A stretch of DNA of 11,912 nucleotides from SIG575 sp045595725. Lineage in GTDB: Bacteria > Bacillota > Clostridia > Oscillospirales > Acutalibacteraceae. Positions 4,954 to 11,912 of the stretch are shown here, one piece after another. The DNA lies in the NCBI GenBank assembly GCA_045595725.1, contig JAZOAY010000170.1:1-11912 (forward strand), read 5' to 3'. The notes under the pieces are model-generated. The model was not told where the DNA came from. It saw only the letters and a program-made list of their open reading frames with translations, and searched no databases. The position numbers and the translations under genes are program-made. Every line of letters starts with the position of its first letter. Within the stretch, counting starts at the first letter, position 1.

Positions 4954-7212
4954 ATGTCATTACCTCAGGCAAACGAAAATACATTGGTAAAAAGAGCATT
5001 ACATGTGCTCATTTTTATAGTGGTACTCGGATTTGGTGCATGTGCAATTTTCCTTGGATATGTTCAATTGGGTCTCGGAGAAGAGTATCGGGCAAAAGCG
5101 GAAGATAATCAGTTAAGAGACTCGGAAATTTCAGCAGAACGAGGTGTGATTTACGACCGAAACGGTAAAGAACTCGCTAAAAGTGCTTCTGCATGGAAAA
5201 TTGTAATTTATCCTAACAAACTCAGCGAAAGCAATAACGCAAGAGAAATTGTTATAAAGAAACTTGCAGATATTCTTGAAATGGAAGAAGATACGGTCCG
5301 TGCAAAAGCAGAGCTTTCTCAGTACGGCAACATGGTTGTGAAATACCGCGTTGAAAAAGATGTGAGAGATGAAATTCTGACTTTGCTTAAGGAAACATGC
5401 GAAACCGTAAAAGCAGAAGACGGAAGTGCGATTGAACGTAAATTTTCAAGATATATCGGTGTTGAAAACGATGTTAAACGCTATTATCCGTACAATTCCT
5501 TCGCTTCAACTGTTCTCGGATTTACAGGGACAAATGATGTGGGTACTGGCGGACTTGAACTTCAGTATAACTCAATTCTTACAGGTACACCCGGAAGAAA
5601 AATAACTGCTGTTTCAGGTCAGGGTGATTCAATGCCCTCAGAATACGAAACAATTACGGATGCAGTTCAGGGAACAAGCGTTTACACAACAATTGACGAA
5701 ACTATTCAGCGTTATCTTGAAGAAGGTCTCGACCAGTCAATCAAAGATACACAGGCAGAATATGCATACGGTCTTGTTATGGATGTAAACACAGGCGCAA
5801 TTCTTGCTATGTCAAGTAAACCTGACTATAATCTGAACAACCCCTACGAAATAACAAGTCAGACAGTCCGTGAACATCTTGATGAAATTATGGACGAAAG
5901 GCTTAAAGAAGAAGCAGAAACAACTGCATGGTTCAATCAATGGAAAAACAGAACAATTTCCGATACGTATGAGCCGGGTTCAGTGTTCAAAATTATTACC
6001 GCTGCTGCAGCACTCGAAGAAAATATCTGGGATATGTCAAGAAGTTATGTCTGCGGCGGTGCAATTCAGGTTGATGACAGAAGAATGCACTGTTCCCATA
6101 GAGAAGGTCACGGTACTCAGACATTCTCTCAGGCATTTGCGAATTCATGTAACCCGTTCTTCATTCAGTTGGGTCTTGACATGGGTGTAGATAATTTTTA
6201 CAAGTATTTTGAAGCATTCGGCTTTACCGAAAAAACAGGTATTGACCTGCCATCTGAGGAAATAGGTAACTATCATAGTGCAGATTCTATGAAAAAGACT
6301 AAAGTGCAACTTGCATCAAGCGCTTTCGGTCAGTCATTTACGGTAACGCCAATACAGACAATTACGGCAGTTTCAGCAATTGCAAACGGTGGAAAACTTC
6401 TTCAGCCTTACGTTGTTGCAAAAACGGTTGACCCTGAAGGAAATGTTATTTCTGAAGCAGAGCCTGTTGTGAAAAGACAAGTGATATCAGAAAAGACAGC
6501 AGAAATTATAACAGGAATGATGGAAGACGTTGTTGCAACAGGTACAGGTAAAAATGCTTATGTCGCAGGTTATCGTGTTGCAGGTAAAACAGGTACATCT
6601 GAAATTCTTGAAGAACCCGGTTTCTACACCGCTTCATTTGCTTGCTTTGCACCTGCAGACGACCCACAGGTTGCAATGCTCATTGCAGTAAAGAAACCTG
6701 TAGGTGAGTATTACGGAAGCCAGATTGCAGCACCTGTTGCGGCTGACATTATGCAGAAAGTTATGGTTTATCTCAATGTTGAGCCCAGATATACAGAAGA
6801 AGAAATCAAACATGTTGACAGAAATGCCGACAATGTTATCGGCAAGAATGTTGAAGAAGCTAAACAGACCCTTACTTCATCAGGATTCAATGTTAAGGTT
6901 GTGGGCAGCGGTGAGAAAGTCGTTGAACAGGTTCCTTCTTCAAACCAGACAATTTCCGCTAACGGAACGGTTATTCTTTACACAGAAAAGAATGCTGAAA
7001 AACAGGTAACGACAGTTCCGAACTTTGTGGGAATGACAGTTAATCAGGTTTATTATGCAGCCAATAGTGCCGGAGTAAATGTTTCTATCGTCGGAAATGC
7101 TGCTTCAAGCAGTTTCATTTCCTATAAACAGGATAAAGAAGCGAATACAAAAGTTTATTACGGCGATACTATTACAGTGTACTTTAAATCAACTTCATCA
7201 GATGCAGAATAA
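4954..7212 (+). CDS. ftsI: Class B penicillin-binding protein (FtsI/PBP2X/SpoVD type) with PASTA domains
   Basis: Septal D,D-transpeptidase that cross-links peptidoglycan made by FtsW. In order: a short cytoplasmic tail, one membrane helix (about residues 15-38), the PBP dimerisation domain starting with RGVIYDRNG at 63-71, the transpeptidase domain, and two C-terminal PASTA repeats (about 625-678 and 684-744). Active-site motifs are intact: SVFK with catalytic S343, SCN at 398-400 and KTGT at 545-548. A charged, helical segment (about 298-332) precedes the SxxK motif. AAAGGAGG at 4937-4944 supports the ATG. Two PASTA repeats resemble vegetative PBP2B/PBP2X more than SpoVD, which usually has one. 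Only one such gene occurs here, so a vegetative division role is inferred. It follows ftsL and is 16 bases upstream of murE. Confidence 0.95.
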   Translation: MSLPQANENTLVKRALHVLIFIVVLGFGACAIFLGYVQLGLGEEYRAKAEDNQLRDSEISAERGVIYDRNGKELAKSASAWKIVIYPNKLSESNNAREIVIKKLADILEMEEDTVRAKAELSQYGNMVVKYRVEKDVRDEILTLLKETCETVKAEDGSAIERKFSRYIGVENDVKRYYPYNSFASTVLGFTGTNDVGTGGLELQYNSILTGTPGRKITAVSGQGDSMPSEYETITDAVQGTSVYTTIDETIQRYLEEGLDQSIKDTQAEYAYGLVMDVNTGAILAMSSKPDYNLNNPYEITSQTVREHLDEIMDERLKEEAETTAWFNQWKNRTISDTYEPGSVFKIITAAAALEENIWDMSRSYVCGGAIQVDDRRMHCSHREGHGTQTFSQAFANSCNPFFIQLGLDMGVDNFYKYFEAFGFTEKTGIDLPSEEIGNYHSADSMKKTKVQLASSAFGQSFTVTPIQTITAVSAIANGGKLLQPYVVAKTVDPEGNVISEAEPVVKRQVISEKTAEIITGMMEDVVATGTGKNAYVAGYRVAGKTGTSEILEEPGFYTASFACFAPADDPQVAMLIAVKKPVGEYYGSQIAAPVAADIMQKVMVYLNVEPRYTEEEIKHVDRNADNVIGKNVEEAKQTLTSSGFNVKVVGSGEKVVEQVPSSNQTISANGTVILYTEKNAEKQVTTVPNFVGMTVNQVYYAANSAGVNVSIVGNAASSSFISYKQDKEANTKVYYGDTITVYFKSTSSDAE

Positions 7213-7228
7213 TTAAGAGGTGAAAAGC

Positions 7229-8662
7229 ATGAAGTTATCACAGCTTTTAACAAAACTTAAAACAAACGGTAACTATCAGGATTGTGAAATTACATCCGTT
7301 ACTGATAAATTTGACAGTATACAGAAAGGCGATGTATTTGTATGTATCAAAGGTAACCGCTTTGATGCACATACAGTTGCTGTCCGTGCAATTGAAGAGA
7401 AAGGTGCGGCAGCTGTTATCGTAGAACACGAAACAGGTGCAAAAAACGAAGTTATTGTTGAAAACACAAGACGCGCCTATTCTTTCCTTTGCTGGGAGTA
7501 TTTCGGAAGACCGACAGAAAGCCTTAAAATGATTGGTATTACAGGTACAAACGGTAAAACAACTGTTTCATTTCTTCTCAAACATATCCTTGAAGAAGCT
7601 GGGGAAAAATGCGGTCTTCTCGGTACAGTTATCAATCTTATAGGTGATGAGGAAAGACCTTCATCTCTTACAACTCCCGATCCCTTTGAGATGAATAAAC
7701 TTTTCAGAGAAATGGCAGATAAGGGCTGCAGATATTGCATTATGGAAGTATCTTCTCAGGCTCTCAGTCAGCAGAGAGTTGCTCCCGTTACGTTTGATCT
7801 GGGTCTCTTTACAAATCTCACTCAGGACCATCTTGACTATCACGGTACGATGGAAAACTATAAAGAAGCAAAACATATGCTTTTTGAGAATTCTAAAAAA
7901 GTTATAATCAACGATGATGATAATGCAGCAGATTACATGAAATCAGATATTCCGGCTGAAGTTGTAACATATTCAATAAGAAATAACAGTTCAGATTATA
8001 CTGCAAAAAATCCTGTTCTTACCGATAGGGCCGTAGCATACGAACTTGTGGGAAACGCAATGATTTCAAGGATTAAACTTAACATTCCCGGTGAATTCTC
8101 AGTTTACAATTCAATGTCAGCGGCAGTTGCTGCAAAAGAACTGGGTGTTGATATTGAGGTTGCAAAGAAAGCACTTTCCACATCAAAAGGTGTAAAAGGA
8201 AGAATGGAAACGGTAGATGTTGATACCTCATATACCGTAATTATTGACTATGCTCATTCACCTGACGGACTTATAAATGTTTTGCAGTCGCTGAGAAAAG
8301 TTTACACAAGAAAAATTATTACCGTATTCGGTTGCGGTGGTGACAGAGATAAAACCAAGCGACCCATTATGGGTGAAATTGCAGGAAATATGTCAGATAT
8401 TGCAGTTGTAACTTCTGATAATCCCAGAAGTGAAGATCCGCAGATGATTATTGATGATATTCTTGCAGGTATGGAAAAATGCAAAGCAAAGATTTATGTT
8501 GAATGTGACAGAACAAAGGCGATTGAAAAAGCCTTGTCAATTGCAAAAAAGGACGATGTAGTTCTTCTTGCAGGTAAAGGTCACGAAACTTATCAGATTC
8601 TGAACACAGGTAAAATCCACTATGATGAAAGAGAGATTGTAAAAGCAATCCTCTCAAAATAA
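7229..8662 (+). CDS. murE: UDP-MurNAc-tripeptide synthetase MurE (meso-DAP-adding)
   Basis: Cytoplasmic Mur ligase that adds the third stem-peptide residue to UDP-MurNAc-L-Ala-D-Glu using ATP. Residue numbers use the ATG at 7229: ATP-binding GTNGKTT at 106-112, TTPDP near 148-152, EVSSQAL near 173-179, HLDYHGT near 201-207, K215 in the AKHMLF block as the likely carbamylated lysine, DYAHSPDGL near 340-348, GCGGDRD near 368-374, and DNPR at 397-400. DNPR is the established marker for meso-diaminopimelate rather than lysine, so EC 6.3.2.13 is expected. The 477-residue length is typical. The start was chosen because AAGAGGTG at 7215-7222 is well spaced from ATG 7229. The in-frame GTG at 7220 lies inside that ribosome binding site. 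Confidence 0.96.
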   Translation: MKLSQLLTKLKTNGNYQDCEITSVTDKFDSIQKGDVFVCIKGNRFDAHTVAVRAIEEKGAAAVIVEHETGAKNEVIVENTRRAYSFLCWEYFGRPTESLKMIGITGTNGKTTVSFLLKHILEEAGEKCGLLGTVINLIGDEERPSSLTTPDPFEMNKLFREMADKGCRYCIMEVSSQALSQQRVAPVTFDLGLFTNLTQDHLDYHGTMENYKEAKHMLFENSKKVIINDDDNAADYMKSDIPAEVVTYSIRNNSSDYTAKNPVLTDRAVAYELVGNAMISRIKLNIPGEFSVYNSMSAAVAAKELGVDIEVAKKALSTSKGVKGRMETVDVDTSYTVIIDYAHSPDGLINVLQSLRKVYTRKIITVFGCGGDRDKTKRPIMGEIAGNMSDIAVVTSDNPRSEDPQMIIDDILAGMEKCKAKIYVECDRTKAIEKALSIAKKDDVVLLAGKGHETYQILNTGKIHYDEREIVKAILSK

Positions 8663-8676
8663 AAAGGAAGATCGTT

Positions 8677-10035
8677 ATGCAGAAAATGTTATTGAGCGAA
8701 ATTGCAAAAGCTGTATCAGGCACTCTTAAAGGTGAAGATAAAGAAATCTCATCTGTCAGTACAGACACACGCACAATTGAAAAAGACTCGCTTTTTGTAT
8801 GCATAAAAGGCGAAAATTTCAACGCTCATCTTTTTGCCGGAAAAGCATGTGAAAATGGTGCTGTTTGTGTTATGGCTGAGGAAGAAGTAGATTGTTCATG
8901 TTCTGTAATTTATGTTTCTTCCACACGTCGGGCTCAACTTGATTTGGCACGTTTTTACAGAGAAAAATTTTCAATTCCCGTTGTAGGTATTACAGGAAGT
9001 GTTGGCAAAACCACAACAAAAGAAATGATTTCCTGTGTTATGGAAGAAAAATACAAAACTCTTAAAACAGAGGGTAATTTCAATAATGATATCGGTGTTC
9101 CAAGGATGATTTTCAGACTTGATGAAAGTTATACAGGTGCAGTTCTTGAAATGGGAATGAGCAACTTGGGTGAAATTTCACTTCTTACGAAAGCCGTGAA
9201 ACCCACATGTTCAGTTATCAGCAATATCGGAGTTTCACATATTGAAAATTTAGGTTCAAGGGAAAATATTCTTAAAGCAAAACTTGAAATTCTTGAGGGA
9301 ATGGAAAAAGGCTCAACACTTTTCATTAACGGCGACAATGATATGTTATCAGATGTTGAAAATGATGATTTTAATATTGTAAAATACGGTATTAATGAAA
9401 AAAATCTCAGATTTACGGCAACAGATATAAGTACGGACGGTGAAAAAACTGAATTTCAAATTATCTTTGACGGCAAAAAGCAGAAAATTGTTCTTCCTAC
9501 GGTTGGTATACATAATGTTTACAATGCTCTTTGTGCATTTGCCGTAGGTCTTCACCACGGTATTTCTCCCCAAAAATGTGCAGAAGCGCTTTCGGGATAT
9601 GTTCCCTCAGGAATGCGACAGAAAATTGTCAAAAAGAATGATATAATATTTATCGAGGACTGTTATAATGCAAGTCCTGATTCACAGAAAGCATCAATGA
9701 ATGCACTTATGTTAATTGAAGGCAAACGTCATATTGCAGTAATCGGTGATATGCTTGAGCTTGGTTCTTACAGTGAAAAAGCACACCGTGATGTAGGTGA
9801 GTATGCCGCGGAGAAAAAAGTTGATTACCTTTTTACTTATGGTGTACAGTCAATGTTTTCGGCAGATAGTGCCAAAAAATCAGGTCTTGAAAATGTATTC
9901 TCTTTTGATGAAAAGCAAAAACTTGCAGAAAAACTTCTCGGACTTCTCTGTGAAGGTGATGTTGTTTCATTCAAAGCAAGTCGCGGAATGAAACTTGAAG
10001 AAGTAATCAGAATGATTTATGAAGGAATGAATTAA
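8677..10035 (+). CDS. murF: UDP-MurNAc-tripeptide--D-Ala-D-Ala ligase MurF
   Basis: Last cytoplasmic Mur ligase; it adds D-Ala-D-Ala to form UDP-MurNAc-pentapeptide. The 452 residues match the family. Visible motifs: an N-terminal STDTR at 28-32, ATP-binding GSVGKTT at 107-113, NFNNDIGVP at 134-142, the EMGMSNLGEI block at 158-167, the likely carbamylated lysine K202 in ILKAKLEI, DCYNASPDS at 328-336, GDMLELG at 357-363, and SRGMKLE near the C-terminus. AAAGGAAG at 8663-8670 lies six bases before the ATG. It starts 14 bases after murE and ends three bases before mraY, so the three are almost certainly cotranscribed. The first domain is similar to that of the preceding MurE, as expected for ligase paralogues. 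Confidence 0.96.
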   Translation: MQKMLLSEIAKAVSGTLKGEDKEISSVSTDTRTIEKDSLFVCIKGENFNAHLFAGKACENGAVCVMAEEEVDCSCSVIYVSSTRRAQLDLARFYREKFSIPVVGITGSVGKTTTKEMISCVMEEKYKTLKTEGNFNNDIGVPRMIFRLDESYTGAVLEMGMSNLGEISLLTKAVKPTCSVISNIGVSHIENLGSRENILKAKLEILEGMEKGSTLFINGDNDMLSDVENDDFNIVKYGINEKNLRFTATDISTDGEKTEFQIIFDGKKQKIVLPTVGIHNVYNALCAFAVGLHHGISPQKCAEALSGYVPSGMRQKIVKKNDIIFIEDCYNASPDSQKASMNALMLIEGKRHIAVIGDMLELGSYSEKAHRDVGEYAAEKKVDYLFTYGVQSMFSADSAKKSGLENVFSFDEKQKLAEKLLGLLCEGDVVSFKASRGMKLEEVIRMIYEGMN

Positions 10036-10038
10036 GGG

Positions 10039-11070
10039 ATGAACAGTATTTCAGCGGTGGTCTTAGGGTGTGTAACTGCATTTGCTTTAACTGCTTTGTC
10101 AGGTTATGTTCTTATTCCATGGCTTCATAAGCTGAAATTTGGTCAGACAATTCTTGATATCGGACCGAGGTGGCACAAAAATAAGCAGGGTACTCCCACA
10201 ATGGGCGGTATTATGTTCATTTTTGCAATTACAGGTGCAGTTATTGTTACTTTTGCCACAGATAAAATCCTCGGCGGAGATTTAATCGGCGGTGGCAGTA
10301 TCGTAAGTGATGCTTATTATACCCGCTTCTTCGCAGGTCTTATAATGGCACTCAGCTTTGCTTTTATCGGGTTTATTGATGATTATATTAAAGTTGTCAA
10401 AAAAAGAAACCTGGGGCTGACTCCTGTTGAAAAAACGGTTGCTCAGTTTCTTATAATACTTGCATACCTCATAAGTATGAGAATTTCAGGTGAACAGATA
10501 ATGTATGTTCCTTTTTTCGGAAATGTACCTATGGATTGGTTTTACTGGATTTTCGGAATTGGTGTAATTTACTGTTCAGTCAATGCAGTTAATTTCACAG
10601 ACGGAATTGACGGACTGTGTTCATCTGTTACTCTTACAGCTGCGGTATCTTTAATTGTAATTGCATTTCTGAGAAAAAATATGGGAGCAGGCATTCTTTC
10701 AAGTGCATTGCTTGGAGGATGTGCCGGATTTCTCGTGTGGAATAAAAATCCTGCAAAGGTTTTTATGGGCGATACAGGCTCTATGTTTCTCGGAGGCATG
10801 GTTGTTGCTGTTGCATACACCCTCGAATGTCCTTTGATTATACTTCTTACGGGCATTGTTTATGTTATTGAAGCAATGAGCGATGTAATACAGATAGGCT
10901 ATTTCAAACTTACACACGGCAAGAGAATTTTCAAAATGGCGCCTATACACCATCATTTTGAAATGTCAGGCTGGAGTGAAAATAAAATTGTCACAGTTTT
11001 CAGTATTGTGAATTTACTCGGAGGGCTTGTGGCAGTTGCAATAATATATTTTGATAAATTAACTATTTAA
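10039..11070 (+). CDS. mraY: Phospho-N-acetylmuramoyl-pentapeptide-transferase MraY
   Basis: Integral membrane enzyme that transfers phospho-MurNAc-pentapeptide from UDP to undecaprenyl phosphate, making lipid I, the first membrane step of peptidoglycan synthesis. The 343 residues are strongly hydrophobic with multiple membrane segments (the family has ten). Family motifs: TPTMGG at 52-57, the catalytic DD pair at 114-115 in FIDDYIK, NFTDGIDGL at 185-193, FMGDTGS at 242-248, and the histidine triad H304-H306 in APIHHHFE. The ATG lies three bases after the murF stop, and AAGGAA at 10022-10027, inside the end of murF, is the likely ribosome binding site, suggesting translational coupling. ftsW, not murD, follows. 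Confidence 0.97.
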   Translation: MNSISAVVLGCVTAFALTALSGYVLIPWLHKLKFGQTILDIGPRWHKNKQGTPTMGGIMFIFAITGAVIVTFATDKILGGDLIGGGSIVSDAYYTRFFAGLIMALSFAFIGFIDDYIKVVKKRNLGLTPVEKTVAQFLIILAYLISMRISGEQIMYVPFFGNVPMDWFYWIFGIGVIYCSVNAVNFTDGIDGLCSSVTLTAAVSLIVIAFLRKNMGAGILSSALLGGCAGFLVWNKNPAKVFMGDTGSMFLGGMVVAVAYTLECPLIILLTGIVYVIEAMSDVIQIGYFKLTHGKRIFKMAPIHHHFEMSGWSENKIVTVFSIVNLLGGLVAVAIIYFDKLTI

Positions 11071-11072
11071 GA

Positions 11073-11080
11073 AAAGGAGG
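11073..11080 (+). promoter_or_regulatory. Ribosome binding site that fixes the ftsW TTG start
   Basis: AAAGGAGG ends eight bases before TTG at 11089. No ATG or GTG is suitably placed, and the next in-frame ATG (codon 42) falls inside the first membrane helix. This site is the main reason for calling a TTG start. Confidence 0.85.
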
Positions 11081-11088
11081 AGAAGTTA

Positions 11089-11912
11089 TTGGATACTCAG
11101 AATAGTTTTTTGGGCGGTGTGAAAGTCCTTTTCTTTGGCGAAAAAACAGGCAAGGGAATAAAGCAGTTCAATCAACGCGGTGCTGTTGATATAATTTTCC
11201 TTGTTCTTGTTATGTATATGGTAGTAATCGGAACTATAATGATGTTTTCAGCAGGTTACGTGAAAGCGGAAAACGATTTTGGTGACCCTTATTATTTCCT
11301 GAAAAGACAGATTCTTTATCTTGCTATCGGTATACCCGGTATGCTTGTTTTGTCAAAAATAAAATTGGATTTCCTCAAAAGATATTCTCTGACAATATTT
11401 ACCGTTTCTCTTATATTGCTTGTTGTGGTATTATTTTATCATACCGATGTTCAAAGTGCAGGCGGTGACCAGTACAAGAGATGGATTCCCATTGGACCCA
11501 TAACTTTTCAGCCGTCTGACTTTGCGAAATTTGCGCTTGTTGTCTTTCTTGCAACGCTTATGGATAACAACAGAAAACGTCTCGAAAATGATTGGAAATT
11601 CCTTATTCCTCTTATGTTTGTAGTAGTTGTGGTTGCGGCACTTATAATTGCGGAAAACCATTTTTCGGCAACATTCCTCGTCTTTGCAATCGGTGTTGCA
11701 ATGATGTATCTTGGCGGAGGAAAGCAATGGGTTTTCGTTCTTGGTATTTCTGTTGCAGTTTTAGGGATTATATTTTTAATTGTAAATATGGATATTTTTC
11801 CCGACTATGTACAGGCACGTCTTAAAGGATGGCTTGACAGAGATTTTGACCCTCTCGGACACAGGTGGCAGACAAATCAGTCTTTGTATGCCATCGGTTC
11901 AGGCGGACTTTT
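11089..11912 (+). CDS. ftsW: SEDS glycosyltransferase FtsW/SpoVE (3' end cut by window)
   Basis: SEDS-family polytopic membrane enzyme that polymerises lipid II into glycan strands, normally working with a class B PBP such as the one upstream. The first 274 residues are present and in frame to the window end; the family usually has about 370-400. The N-terminus has about 32 soluble residues, then several membrane helices (first about 33-55). Signatures: RWIPIG at 131-136, QPSDFAK at 141-147 (usually QPSE), and DPLG at 254-257 followed by QSLYAIGSGG at 264-273. D254 fits the proposed catalytic aspartate of the large extracellular loop. ENHFSAT at 189-195 replaces the more usual QPDLGT-like block. 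The start is TTG. FtsW is preferred over RodA because of the dcw position; a SpoVE role cannot be excluded. Confidence 0.93.
   Translation, partial: MDTQNSFLGGVKVLFFGEKTGKGIKQFNQRGAVDIIFLVLVMYMVVIGTIMMFSAGYVKAENDFGDPYYFLKRQILYLAIGIPGMLVLSKIKLDFLKRYSLTIFTVSLILLVVVLFYHTDVQSAGGDQYKRWIPIGPITFQPSDFAKFALVVFLATLMDNNRKRLENDWKFLIPLMFVVVVVAALIIAENHFSATFLVFAIGVAMMYLGGGKQWVFVLGISVAVLGIIFLIVNMDIFPDYVQARLKGWLDRDFDPLGHRWQTNQSLYAIGSGGL

Noticed and set aside
5870..7009. Two + strand frames (about 100 codons each) inside the PBP gene
   Set aside because: The PBP frame is intact across both with active-site and PASTA motifs; these alternative frames show no domain and arise from codon bias.
11592..11825. 77-codon + strand reading frame near the window end
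   Set aside because: It is an out-of-frame shadow inside ftsW, whose true frame is open from the TTG at 11089 to the end with clear SEDS motifs.

Overview
The window carries the front of a division-and-cell-wall (dcw) cluster from a moderately AT-rich, Gram-positive-type bacterium. The organism is most likely a Clostridia/Oscillospiraceae-like Firmicute. This rests on four things: strong AAAGGAGG-type ribosome binding sites, the gene order mraZ-rsmH-ftsL-PASTA transpeptidase-murE-murF-mraY-ftsW, a Cys-rich insertion in RsmH, and intergenic repeats of a kind I recall from gut Clostridia. The DNPR motif in MurE indicates meso-diaminopimelate peptidoglycan. All genes are on the + strand.

Region 1 (1-2550): the NAD-dependent DNA ligase ligA is followed closely by a small two-helix membrane protein of unknown function. 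That second gene's leucine codon use differs sharply from its neighbours. A strong intrinsic terminator closes the pair.

Region 2 (2496-2940): this 445-base gap has no convincing gene but is dense in signals. In order it holds the terminator, a 71-base repeat with imperfect terminal inverted repeats, a perfect 13-bp palindrome, a possible weak second terminator, a consensus sigma-A promoter (TTGACA, 17-bp spacer, TATAAT), a helically phased series of TGG(G) boxes that fits a MraZ operator, three identical DnaA-box-like 9-mers (TTTTCCACA), and the strong mraZ ribosome binding site. The leader therefore looks like a regulatory hub that could tie division and wall gene expression to MraZ feedback and possibly to DnaA/replication status.

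Region 3 (2941-11912): the dcw operon. MraZ (regulator), RsmH (16S rRNA methyltransferase) and an FtsL-like divisome protein come first. After a 124-base structured gap comes a class B PBP with two PASTA repeats. MurE and MurF then build UDP-MurNAc-pentapeptide, MraY transfers it to the lipid carrier (lipid I), and FtsW (cut by the window end, TTG start) polymerises the strand that the PBP cross-links. murD is absent from the mraY-ftsW junction, where many relatives carry it.

The genes themselves are ordinary core genes. The unusual content is in the mraZ leader, the intergenic repeats, the foreign-looking small membrane gene and the ftsL-PBP spacer. I see no wholly new system.
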